The position numbers and the translations under genes are program-made. A stretch of DNA of 22,482 bases from Ochromonadaceae sp. CCMP2298. Its lineage: Eukaryota > Sar > Synurophyceae > Ochromonadales > Ochromonadaceae. The notes under the pieces are model-generated. The model made no database searches, was not told where the DNA came from, and saw nothing but the letters and a program-made list of their open reading frames with translations. Every line of letters starts with the position of its first letter. Position 1 is the first letter of the stretch. This document shows positions 8,517-16,964 of this stretch, piece after piece. The stretch spans positions 1 through 22,482 of the forward strand of contig MU633823.1 of assembly GCA_026770595.1 (NCBI GenBank). The letters run 5' to 3'.

Positions 8517-9290
8517 GTAGGGAGTGGTGAGTAAGGACAGTATGATCACGCCATTATGCAACATGCAACATGCAACATGCAACATGCAACATGCAACATG
8601 CAACATGCAACATGCAACATGCAACATGCAACATGCAACATGCAACATGCAACATGCCTCTACTGCATCCACTGCCCCTACCAAACTCCACCCCGCTCAC
8701 CTCTCCAGGAGCCACGTCGCCGCCTCCTCCGACAGCGTCTGATTCCCCGGATAGCTCGACACCACCCTCACCCGCGCATCCACCGCATCCTTGAAAGAGG
8801 CGTATACCTTAGACCGAGTGCCCAGCTTGGCTGCCAAAAGATCTGCCTTCTGTAGCGCCTCGATGGCTCTACGCAAGTTCTTACAGCCCTTGGCTGCGCT
8901 CGAGGTGTACGCTCCAAGCCCCTCTATCATCACGAGCTTATCAACCTTCTCCGGGAAGACGCCTGCGTAGGCTAGGGCGATGCCTGCCCCCATGCTGTGG
9001 CCCATGATGTGGGGCTTTTCCCATCCGAGTGACTCTACGACCTCGTGTAGGTAGGCGACAGTCTTGTCAGTGGTGTACTGCGAGTCCACGGACAGGTGCG
9101 AGGAGCGCCCGTGCCCTACAGTGTCAAGCGCAACGAGGTGGTACCCCTTCGCGGCCAGATAAGGGCCCAGAAGCGTGTATGTGTTGGAGTTATCCAGCCA
9201 TCCGTGCAGCCCTATGATCTTCTTCCCCGCGGCGGCGCCGAACTCCTGGTACGCGATCCGCACGCCGTCCCGCAGCGCAATCGAACTCAT
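7818..9290 (-). CDS. Alpha/beta hydrolase, serine hydrolase-like (SERHL) type
   Basis: Four exons, complement(7818..7999, 8151..8202, 8352..8445, 8701..9290), give 305 residues, the usual size for this family. The introns are 255 nt (GTGAGC, phase 2), 149 nt (GTAAGT, phase 0) and 151 nt (GTGCGT, phase 1). The fold is clear: oxyanion segment LHGWLDNSNTY (H29-G30), DTVGHGRSSH (56-65), nucleophile elbow GHSMGAG (S99), an EKVDKLVMIEGLG strand, and a C-terminal GSHHLHLDPE block whose H283 is the likely catalytic His. The order fits the SERHL/kraken-like branch, whose substrates are mostly unknown. No targeting peptide is evident, so a cytosolic or peroxisomal site is possible. It is convergent with the fibrillin-hydrolase gene and divergent from the DUF1214-like gene. 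Family call firm; substrate not. Confidence 0.88.
8010..8107. repeat. G-rich GGTAGGGA repeat in an intron
   Basis: Imperfect GGTAGG/GGGAGG repeats fill the third intron of the SERHL-like gene. On the transcribed minus strand they form a long pyrimidine tract leading to the acceptor at 8000-8001. The plus strand has closely spaced G runs that could form quadruplexes. Confidence 0.8.
8451..8510. repeat. (GT)30 microsatellite abutting a splice acceptor
   Basis: An uninterrupted 60-nt GT run lies immediately 5' (in transcript sense, as CA) of the acceptor CACCACAG at 8446-8453. The usual polypyrimidine tract of this intron is replaced by a CA repeat. Confidence 0.95.
8556..8657. repeat. Perfect heptamer minisatellite (ATGCAAC)14.5
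   Basis: A 102-nt perfect tandem array of a 7-bp unit lies in the first intron of the SERHL-like gene, near its donor end. No spacers are present, so it is not a CRISPR array. It is open in all three plus frames and creates spurious Met-Gln-His-Ala reading frames. Lack of divergence suggests a young, unstable repeat. Confidence 0.95.
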
Positions 9291-9664
9291 CGCAGACAGT
9301 TCAAGAGTGAATGAAGTGAAAGAGTAAGCAATCTGAACACACCACTACAGAGAGTTGCTTCTTCCAGAACAGCACCGTAGTTGGTACAGTAGTGGTCACC
9401 ACCACCTCATCAACAAAGGAGATGATTTCCTAGGAGCTTTACCATCCCTGTCGTTTGGACCATACAAAATACTGTGAACGGCGCTTAACTCCGCGAACGA
9501 TCCAAACAACCAACCCAATTTTTTTTCAGATCCAAAATTGGGTTGGAATGCCTGGATTGGGTTCACTCGGGTTCTGATGGCGCCTTCATCAAGTTCATTG
9601 TTGAATGTGTCCTTAAGGGGCTAGACCTCGGTGACTGCTTCGGGAGAGCGCTGCGCATGTGAGA
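9291..9664. promoter_or_regulatory. Divergent promoter region with hairpin
   Basis: 374 bp between the SERHL-like start (minus) and the DUF1214-like start (plus). It contains the 13-bp inverted repeat at 9510-9546 and a looser GTTTGGA/TCCAAAC pair at 9453-9459 and 9501-9507. No coding region is supported. Confidence 0.4.
9510..9546. repeat. 13-bp perfect inverted repeat
   Basis: CCAACCCAATTTT at 9510-9522 pairs perfectly with its complement at 9534-9546 around an 11-nt loop. A further ATTGGGTT follows about 14 nt downstream as a direct repeat. The stem lies about 120 nt upstream of the DUF1214-like ATG and could be a promoter element or a 5' UTR hairpin. Confidence 0.75.
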
Positions 9665-10882
9665 ATGCTGCCAGGCACCTTCGTAATCTCAATTTCGGAG
9701 GTCTTCGTTTTGGCGCTGCTCGACTTCTGTGCGGCAGCCCCTGTGATCCTCCGCCTTTTTCTCTTCAACAAGTGGGAAGCTTTTCACAAGGAAGTCACGT
9801 CGGACATCCCAGGCAACCCGCACGCGTTCAGCGCTGCTGTGATCTCGCTATTCCGCACGCTACCGGAGCCCTCAAATCTGAACCTTATATTTTCTGGCCT
9901 TCCTCTCGGGGAAGCGCTCGTTATCAGCGGGCAGCTGCCCGAGGCACGGTACAGCTCTCTGTCTGTCTACGGTGCAGGTACTGCGGACCCCCCTTCCTCG
10001 GTGGAGCTTCAGTGCGACGGCAGCCGCACCTTTCAAGTTACGATATCGAGCCTTGAGGAGGACGGTCCCAGCGACGGGCCGCACCAAGCGTGGGTTCGTA
10101 TCAATCCTTGGAAGCGTGGGTTCATATCCATGCGAAACTACCTGGTGCCCCCGGGCACTTTGGTGACCACACCGCTCATCCAGCGACTCAGGGATGGAAA
10201 GGTAATCCGCCCTCAGCAGCAAATAGTGGCGGGCCCTTGTGCGACTGCGACAGCACTTCGGGGGCTGGAGGGACGGGTGGCACTGGTCCTGGCGGTAGCA
10301 GCGCACTTACTTGTGCTGGCTGGGCGCTCTGCGGCGGAGCAGTCTCTCGCAGAGTGCGCGCTGTTGCTCTGCTGCGGGGCGGTCGGGGGGGCGGCGCTCC
10401 ATCAGCTGTGCTTCCTGCTGGGCGCCAGGCGGCTCGAGCAGCTGACCCGCGGTATATGTGCGGAGAACAATAGGCTCTACTTTGCCTCTCTGGAGGAGGG
10501 CTCCAAGGCCTCGCAGCCCTCCAAGCTACACCGCTACTGGGTAATGCGACTAGATCTGCAGGGCAGGGAGCTGCGGGTGAGCGTGAGGATCCGCAGCAGC
10601 GCGCAGAAGTACTGGTCGCTAGTGGTGTACGACAAATACGGCTTACCATTGCCACAATACGTTTTTGATGGAAATTATACGGCCTCCTGCCACGAAAAAC
10701 ATGGAAATACCGACGAGTACGACGTGGATATCCGCCTGCGCGCGGGCAGATCCCCTACTCCCGCTGGGGCAGTGGTGGTGGATGTGTCGGCGGCTGCTGG
10801 GGGCTATGTGCTCTTCCGCATAAACCACCCTGCTAGCGACGACCCCGCAGACCTGCCCATCCCGCTCGCGCATTTGAGCTAG
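9665..10882 (+). CDS. Membrane protein with two DUF1214-like modules
   Basis: A single uninterrupted frame gives 405 residues from ATG 9665. A GTG two codons earlier is in frame but not a plausible eukaryotic start, and the ATG at 9657 stops at once. Residues about 5-33 are a hydrophobic anchor. A first module (about 80-165) has the pattern LVISGQLPEARYSSLSVYG ... RGFISMRNYLVPPGT. Two more hydrophobic segments lie at about 203-255. A second module (about 295-395) has YWSLVVYDKYGLPLPQYVFDG ... GGYVLFRINHP. Both fit the W/Y-S-L-x-x-Y and Gly-x-x-x-x-R pattern of DUF1214 domains, common in bacterial DUF1254/DUF1214 proteins of unknown function. It is the only gene here without an intron. The domain call rests on motif resemblance. 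Confidence 0.75.
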   Translation: MLPGTFVISISEVFVLALLDFCAAAPVILRLFLFNKWEAFHKEVTSDIPGNPHAFSAAVISLFRTLPEPSNLNLIFSGLPLGEALVISGQLPEARYSSLSVYGAGTADPPSSVELQCDGSRTFQVTISSLEEDGPSDGPHQAWVRINPWKRGFISMRNYLVPPGTLVTTPLIQRLRDGKVIRPQQQIVAGPCATATALRGLEGRVALVLAVAAHLLVLAGRSAAEQSLAECALLLCCGAVGGAALHQLCFLLGARRLEQLTRGICAENNRLYFASLEEGSKASQPSKLHRYWVMRLDLQGRELRVSVRIRSSAQKYWSLVVYDKYGLPLPQYVFDGNYTASCHEKHGNTDEYDVDIRLRAGRSPTPAGAVVVDVSAAAGGYVLFRINHPASDDPADLPIPLAHLS

Positions 10883-11243
10883 ACGTCCGTCTTTCCTATC
10901 AAAGTAATAGTGTATAGGAACCGTACTATCATACTATCATACTATCATACTATGTGTAAATGTAAACTTCGTTCAATAGCGCTGACTATAAAAATTTCGC
11001 TAAATATATTCGGAAAAGGAGGGGTACTTTCCACAGAGGTTTGACTGGGTTTGAGTTGAGAAAATAGGAAGGGTTTTCGTTGCCCAGGGAGAGTTTAGGG
11101 GCGGGGGGGGGGCGACTGGAAACAGTATTTCGTGGAGGACACGCAGCTTTTATTACTGTATACGACATTTATACCGTTTGATACCTTTGTACATACCCGA
11201 CTGTACAGATTTCGCTATTATCTACTAGACCCACACACAGCGA
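10883..11243. other. Convergent intergenic region
   Basis: 361 bp between the 3' ends of the DUF1214-like gene and the patatin-like gene. It begins with an octamer repeat, then AT-rich sequence and a G run near 11103-11110. No gene is supported. Both 3' untranslated regions should lie here. Confidence 0.5.
10924..10953. repeat. Octamer repeat TACTATCA
   Basis: Three full copies and a partial fourth copy of TACTATCA lie about 40 nt after the stop codon of the DUF1214-like gene, probably in its 3' untranslated region. Confidence 0.9.
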
Positions 11244-14221
11244 TCATGCTTTACTTGCTTTCTCTCCATCTTCAATTCGACCAGAGACCTTCGATTGCAA
11301 CCTCTTGAGCGCGTTTATGAGCGCACGCCTCTTGCCCTGGGGCAGCAAAGCCGCCTCTGTGTTAAGAATCGCCCCCTGGTAGGTAGGTGGTGAGAGGTAG
11401 GGAGGTGGGGAGGTTAGGTATATAGGTAGGGATATCGTACAAGAGTATAGAAAGATGGGTATATCGATAGGTAGGTAGATAGATAGGTAGAAAGGGGTCT
11501 ACTGACCTCCAAGTCCTCTGCCATCAGCTCCCTCAGCGGGGCAGTATAGGCATCCCTACTATCCCTACCATCCCTACTACCCCTAGGTACCTCTTGCTCC
11601 ACCTCAGCCCTCATACCCCCCCCCAGCCCCAGCTCCTCCATGTCTATATCCATATCTATATCCCCCATTTCCAGCTCCTCCAGCTCGGGCAGCCCCAGCA
11701 GCCCCTCTACCCCGTCAAAGCGCTCGGCCCAAAAGTCCTCCCCGAAATCACCGTCCTCGGTGTCTTCGTCGTCTCTGTCTGCGATCAGCGAGTCGGGCCA
11801 GATCTGCGTGGCGATCAGGTACCCCTTCCCCTGAATGAATCAGGCGGGGGGGTTAATCGGGGTAAATCGGGCAAAAAGTAGGTGGTGATAGGACTAAGGT
11901 TAGTTGGAATTGTGCTGATGTGCTTATGTGATGTACTTGTATGTGAGCTTACCCTCTCTGCGGGATCCAGCACCAGCGCCTCGTGGGCCGCCGCGAAGCC
12001 TGTGCGGATGCCCTCGAAGACCAGCTTCTTGTTGGTCTCCATGCGACCCAGCTCCGCTATCCCTGTGGTGGGTTTAATACACATTGATGTCACAGAAGGA
12101 GGGGTTTAAATACACATGATAGAAAGAGGGGTAGGTGGTAAGGTGGTAGGTGGTAGGTGGCAGGGGGCAGGTGGTGGGTGGTAGGTGGTGGGTGGTAGTA
12201 TAAGGTAAGTCGGGTGTATGGGCGAGTGTATGGGTGTGTGGACGTGCGTGCGTATAGGGGGGCGTATGTGTGTGTATAGGGGGGGGTATACCTTTGGGTT
12301 TTGCGATGCCGTATAGTCTGGGCTGGGAGGGGTCTAGGGGGGAGGTGTCGCGGTTGGCTTCGTTGAGGAGCAGCACGTCTTCGGCGTATACGAGCTTGTG
12401 GTACTGAGAGGTGGGTGTTGCGAAGGCGAGATGGTAAGATGGCGAGACATTGAGAGGTGGGTGTTGCGAAGGCGAGATGGTAAGATGGCGAGACATTGAG
12501 AGGTGAGACAGTAAGACAGTACGAAAACATTGAGCGATGTGCTAGACCCTGTAATACTTGAGCCCCAATCCATACAACCCCATAACACGCTCCTACCTGG
12601 TTGTGCATCCACTTGACGAGATTGGGCATCCCCTGCTTCCGTCCGAAGAAGCGGGTCATGATCATTTTCTCCACCAGGCTACCCTTGGCAGTCATGCGCA
12701 CCCCGTCGCCGCGCGTGCGCAATACCACCACCTAGGGGATAGATTTAGAATTAGGGTTAGTGTCAGGGTTAGAATTAGGGTGTCAGGGTTAGTGTCGGGG
12801 TCATAAAAAGGTCGTAATAACCAATGACTAGGGTTTATTTCTAGTCGGGCTTTTTTTGCTCACCTGTGTGCAGTTCTCGGCCAGCGCTGATCGGTAGGGT
12901 ATGGGTTCATACACCAAAGCATCCGTCATGGGCTCACTGCCGGCCACCAGCTCCGTAGTACGGCGCCCGTCGTACTCAGGCCAGTATGTTTTGCGAATAT
13001 TGTCTGCCTCAGCTTGCCTCCCCTTGAGCCTTACGACGTCCCCAGCCACCCCTGGTATAAGCATCGACGCCTTCATACACTCGCACAGCTCCGGCAATGA
13101 TTCGAAGTTCCTATCAGCCGCAGACATTATTACGGACTGCTGGGAGAGCAACCCGGAGGCCACGACCTTCAGCGGCTGCCTCCCGGTGCGCTGCTTCTCC
13201 CAGAACACTGCCCAGTCCAGCTGGCGGGTGTTCTGCACAATCGAGTCCAGAAGGTAGCTCAGATTAAGCACAGGCTTGCCCATCCTATCGGTGAAAAGAT
13301 CGACGATACTTTTGAATCGCAGGTCGAACAGCCCCAGACCGCAGGAGCGCAGGATGGACTGGGCGTCTATAAACTCCCTCCCGGCTGCCGGGAGAATGTC
13401 ATAATAAACCTCCAAACCGTAGTGGGGAACTTGTTCTGCGAGGAAGTAGGCACCGACGAGTGAGCCGGCGGATGAGCCGTAGACTACGTCGATGGAGTCT
13501 TGAAGGCCGAGGTAGTTGAACGCCTTGGGGGGTGGGGGTGGGGGAGGTGGGTGGGGATGTAGGGGTGTGATGTGGGGGTGTGATTGGGGGGGGGGTTAGG
13601 TTTAAGGGTAGGTTAGAGGTTGCAAGCTGCAGTTTGCGGATGATTGATACTACAAAGGTGCAGGAGGTGGAGAGTACTATACATGTGAAGTGTACTAGAG
13701 GGCGTGCGCGTGCCAGTGGTGTGTAGGCTGGCAGTGCGCGTGCTGATGAGTTGGACGTTGAGAGCTCCGCTTACCGTGATCATGCCCGCCCCCACTGCCC
13801 CCCGCATACCTCCACCCTCAATAGCAATCGCGATCCGGGCCTTGTCCTCCGCCCCCCTCTCTCCGGGCTTGCTGCCCCCCTGCTTTCGCTCGTGCAGCGC
13901 CCTGACCACCGGGTGCATATAGGAGGCATCCTCTAACAGCTCCGCTATGTCCCCCCTCACGTCCAGGTCCTTAACCTTATACCCCTGGTGGAAGAGATCC
14001 TTCAGCTGGGCCACCGACTGCACCGCGATGGGCTCCTTGGGAGAGTCAGGACGAGAGTTGATGACGTTCCCCTCGGCGTCTCTGGGTCGGTCAAACCCCT
14101 GAGGCATGCGCCCCCCCCCGCGCGGGGCGAACCGCGACTTGCGGACGTCCCTCAGCACAGAGATCAGCCCATAGGTGAGCCGGCACAGGAGCAGTGCTGC
14201 GCACAGGAAACTGTACCGCAT
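11244..14221 (-). CDS. Patatin-like phospholipase
   Basis: Seven exons, complement(11244..11375, 11507..11830, 11953..12062, 12292..12403, 12597..12731, 12864..13523, 13775..14221), give 639 residues. The ATG at 14221 precedes a hydrophobic N-terminus (SFLCAALLLCRLTYGLIS), a signal peptide or anchor. The patatin core starts at about 128: oxyanion loop EGGGMRG (135-141), then AFNYLGL and nucleophile elbow G165-S-S167-A-G169. The dyad Asp is probably D350 in MTDALVYEPIPYRSAL, where most patatins have Asp-Gly-Gly. VVVLRTRGDG follows. Patatins are Ser-Asp acyl hydrolases of phospholipids, galactolipids or triacylglycerol. The tail (about 490-600) is acidic (DRDDEDTEDGDFGED, then a MDIDMEE run) and ends Lys-rich. 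All introns are GT-AG, 122-251 nt; one donor is GTATAC. All seven exons join in frame. Confidence 0.9.
11384..11490. repeat. GGTAGGT/GATAGGTA degenerate repeat in an intron
   Basis: Tetranucleotide-like GGTA/GATA repeats fill the last patatin intron (11376-11506). They read as CTAC/CTAT pyrimidine-rich sequence in the transcript, leading to the ACCAG acceptor. Confidence 0.7.
12124..12200. repeat. GGTGGTAGGT degenerate repeat in an intron
   Basis: GGTGGTAGGTGGTAGG-type repeats in the 229-nt patatin intron (12063-12291). The plus strand is G-rich; the transcript is ACCTACCACC-rich. Confidence 0.7.
12405..12496. repeat. Exact 46-bp tandem duplication at a splice acceptor
   Basis: Two identical 46-nt copies (12405-12450 and 12451-12496) and the start of a third (from 12497) lie in the patatin intron 12404-12596. 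The first copy overlaps the acceptor AG (12404-12405 in transcript sense). In the second copy the neighbouring base changes, so no second CAG acceptor is created. Identity suggests a recent event. Confidence 0.95.
12749..12795. repeat. Degenerate telomere-like TTAGGG motifs in a patatin intron
   Basis: Several AGGGTT, TTAGGGTTAG and GTCAGGGTTAG motifs occur in the 132-nt patatin intron (12732-12863). They give a CCCTAA-rich transcript strand. This is the second intron of the window with this motif. Confidence 0.65.
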
Positions 14222-15287
14222 CAAAAAACGCAAAAAGCCTGAGTTCGGGGAAATACGGACTGCAAATTTTCCAGCGACCTGGTGTCAATCGCGCTGGTCT
14301 ACTCCATGCGCAAAGTCGGACCTGGCCTTGTCAACTTCGACAACTGCGCAGACGTCCAGGCGTTCCTCTTGAGTGTCTAGGATGAATCTAAGACGTCAAA
14401 GCTCTCCCAGAAGAGCGTCACCAAAAGTTTTGGAAGTTTTGGTGCAAGGCAAGACTTCGTGTCGGTCCCTTGCAGGGTCCCCGGAAGGTATTCCACATAG
14501 CCAAGATTATAGATAAAACTTTACCTTATCTTAAACGTCGTGTCCAAGGAATCTGAGTAAATGAGTCGATGCGAGGTGTATATCTATCTTGGTGTCTAGG
14601 CCGAATGTGTTGTAGAATTGAAGATATCGTCTATTCTATGTGGCGGGAGCTGTTTCCACATACTGAAAGCGAAAATGTGATATCCTGTGGATCTATCGCT
14701 CCTTCTTCCAAAAGTTGTTCATCGACATTCTTGGTCTTGATTATACGCACGTGTAACGGGGTCAGAAGAAATTTATACAAAAAATGCCACAATTAAATGG
14801 AAACCGCTTGGCTGAAAAGCGATATGTCATAAAATTACCCTTGTAAAAGCTGGGACGCAGTACGTACTTTGCGGCAAATCCAAAATGGATCTTTTTCCTA
14901 AGTTTAACACCCCGGAACACGTCACTACCAAAACTGGCAGCCATTGCAAAATGGCAGCCGCACTTTTTTCGCAAAACACGCGACAAACGCGCGCAAAAGC
15001 GTCTAAATGGGAGATAATTTGCACAAAATTCGGTTTTCCCAGTTTGCAATCGTCTATGCTTTTTGTGGAAGCTTTGCTGCACCTCCTTTCGTCATCCCGA
15101 AACGCACACGCAAACGCACTTCCATAACACCACCCCTCCTCAACACCGATGCAGAGTTATATTACGTCAGCTGCTCCACAATTGTGTGACCTTGCCGCGA
15201 TCAATCAGACTCTCCGACGATTTATTGCGTCAAGTCCTGGTCAAATCGCCTGCTCCGCCCACAGTCGCCCTCGCCAATTAAATCTTG
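14222..15287. promoter_or_regulatory. Divergent intergenic region, 1.07 kb
   Basis: It lies between the patatin start (minus) and the Cys/His-rich gene start (plus). The part next to the patatin gene has coding-like sequence (14243-14380). From about 14400 it becomes AT-rich, with an 8-bp inverted repeat CACCAAAA/TTTTGGTG (14419-14426, 14437-14444), a GTACGTAC palindrome near 14860-14870, and a GGCAGCC direct repeat near 14936-14962. A minus-strand frame at 14762-15082 is Phe/Lys/Arg-rich and not convincing as a gene. Confidence 0.4.
14243..14380 (+). pseudogene. Possible orphan gene fragment or terminal exon
   Basis: A 45-codon frame between TGA 14240-14242 and TAG 14378-14380 has protein-like composition (LVSIALVYSMRKVGPG, then NFDNCADVQAFLLSV). 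There is no ATG in a good position and no clear acceptor. It could be the remnant of a displaced gene or the last exon of an unrecognised one. I do not recognise a family. Confidence 0.2.
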
Positions 15288-15879
15288 ATGCCAATGAGAT
15301 CTAGCACAGCCCTGTATCGTTCATCATTGGCCGTTGCCATCAGCACCTCCGCCGGTTGCTATTTCTCACCGCCAGAAGGATCGTCCTTCCAGCAGAAGCT
15401 GATCAACACATGTAGAAACTGCTCCCAGACGTTTCGCATTGGACAGACGCCTCAGAATTACTGCTCATTGGGTAAGACCTTCAGCCGTTGTTAATATCCA
15501 TCTGTCGTCGACACTAACTCTTCGTCACTCGTCTGCCCCTTTCACCACAGACTGCTTCACCTGCCACTCGATGATGGAGCGAAACGGCTGCTATTCCTCG
15601 CCCAACCCCGAGGCCCAGGCGATCAAGGAGCAGATCTACGAGTTCCAGCAGCAGATCGACACGCAAGATACTAAAGTGCAAGAAATAGCCACCGAGAGGC
15701 CCAGCCACCACGGCCACCACGGCCACCACGGCCACCACGGCCGCCACGGCCACGCCAGAGATACCCATTCTTCCCATACCCACACTTCCAAGGCGCCCCC
15801 GCCTACCCAGAAGGGCTCCATCTGGATGATGGGGCCGACGACTGAGCCGTCCCGCCCAGCGCTCAAGGGACACTTCTGA
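15288..15879 (+). CDS. Small Cys- and His-rich protein, possible zinc-binding
   Basis: Two exons, join(15288..15471, 15551..15879), with a 79-nt intron (GTAAGA...CACAG, phase 1), give 170 residues. ATG 15288 is used; a second in-frame ATG lies two codons later. The N-terminus (LYRSSLAVAISTSAGCYF) is only weakly hydrophobic. The splice unites C42-x2-C45 with C59-x3-C63-x2-C66-H67, a plausible zinc ribbon; without splicing the second half of the motif is lost, which supports the intron. Residues about 80-100 (KEQIYEFQQQIDTQDTKVQE) form a short helix. A His-His-Gly repeat follows (about 109-122), then THSSHTHTSK and a Pro/Lys-rich end. The His tract could bind Ni, Zn or Cu. I do not recognise the family. 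Confidence 0.65.
15705..15757 (+). repeat. CACCACGGC 9-mer coding repeat (His-His-Gly)
   Basis: Four near-identical CACCACGGC units and a variant (CGCCACGGC) encode the His-His-Gly tract. The codons are nearly invariant, which points to recent expansion by slippage rather than long-conserved coding sequence. Confidence 0.9.
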
Positions 15880-16964
15880 ACTGAACTCGGGGTACGGCAG
15901 GAGCCATTTTTGAAGGGAGGGGGATTTTTGACTTCGAGGAACGGAGTAACACTACGGAGCGCTCGAGTGATTGCTCCATTTTAGCTAACTTTAGGTTTCC
16001 AATAGGGATTCACGACTTATCCAGCTACAGTTCTAAACTGTGCTGCGTAGGCAGGAGACGAGACTAGCCCAAATATTGACACATTAGTCTTTCAATATTT
16101 GTCTGAGCTTGCTCTCTTCATCTGCATTACTGAAGTATATATAAACATCAGGCAGTAGTCCTTTGGGCGATACTACGATAGTTATATATAGGGTTTCAAA
16201 TAAAATTTCAAATAAAATGAACCACACAACCTATGTTTCTAGAAGCACAAATTGATCAATCCCCCCTTGCCGCAGTTCCTTGCCGCCTAAAGTACCTATC
16301 CTGGAACGACCTTGGAATCGTAGCAGCGCATAGTGCAGGGCGATATTCCCCCCAAAATATTTTAGCTCTTGCCTCTTGGATCGTAGCTACCAATACTTAT
16401 AGATATATATTTCATACATGCTATTGCATCGAAACGTGATTTTTGATTACTTAACACGCGCCGGTCAAAAATGATCGGAAACGGCGAAAATGAAAAAAAA
16501 GACCAGAGGTTTTTTGGTGATTGGCTGGTTTTGGGTGTTGAAACCCAGTTCTTATATTTCGACCCGCCCACATAGTTTTGGTGGAGTTAGGTGACAATCA
16601 ACATATCAGCCAGTGCAGATTGCTTTCACCTCGATGAACCCTCAGGATTGCATTGAGTATTGCTTTAGATATTGTGTTATGCATTACTAATCTTTATATC
16701 AAGTGGCATCGGGAAGCATTCGGATGGAAAACTGGGAAAAAATGACAAACCGTTGCCGATCAAAACAAACCGGCGCGTGTTCTTGCATTTCCAAATATTT
16801 GTCCGGGGTTTCCATATTGTCCAAGGGTTTTGTAAAATAACTGTGGGAGTCGAACGGATCATCTTCGAATCTGTCGAGCAAGATGATGCCATTCTCTCTG
16901 CCAGTCTGCTTTCGTCTTCGCCCCACATCCTTCTCTTCGACTCTCTGGGACCAGTCTGTTCACC
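15880..16964. other. AT-rich intergenic region, 1.09 kb
   Basis: It separates two plus-strand genes and so holds one 3' end and one promoter. It is AT-rich, with the AATAAA-bearing 12-mer duplication at 16194-16217 and an inverted-repeat-like GGTTTT/AAACCC patch near 16505-16550. The last 100 bp before the ATG are pyrimidine-rich (TCTCTCTGCC, CTTCTCTTCGAC) and may contain the transcription start. The open frames here have no coding character. Confidence 0.4.
16194..16217 (+). repeat. 12-nt tandem duplication with AATAAA motifs
   Basis: TTTCAAATAAAA occurs twice in direct succession. Each copy carries the poly(A)-signal hexamer AATAAA. It lies about 315 nt past the stop of the Cys/His-rich gene, so it could mark that gene's 3' end, but this is unproven. 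Confidence 0.5.

Noticed and set aside
8556-8657. Regular short repeats that might suggest a CRISPR array
   Set aside because: The 7-bp units are contiguous with no spacers and lie in an intron of a eukaryotic gene; this is a minisatellite.
8199-8684. 161-codon minus-strand frame with Cys/Met/Leu and Thr/His runs
   Set aside because: It is the translation of the heptamer and CA repeats in an intron, plus one real 94-nt exon of the SERHL-like gene.
9665-10882. Bacterial contamination as an explanation for the intronless gene
   Set aside because: It lies between spliced eukaryotic genes with shared base composition and no break in sequence character, so transfer is more likely than contamination if it is foreign.
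14762-15082. 106-codon minus-strand frame, Phe/Lys/Arg/Cys-rich
   Set aside because: Composition follows AT-rich intergenic DNA. There are no recognisable motifs, and both strands have open frames of similar length here.
16855-16885. TTCGAATC resembling the T-loop of a tRNA
   Set aside because: No acceptor stem, anticodon arm or D arm of tRNA spacing can be built around it.
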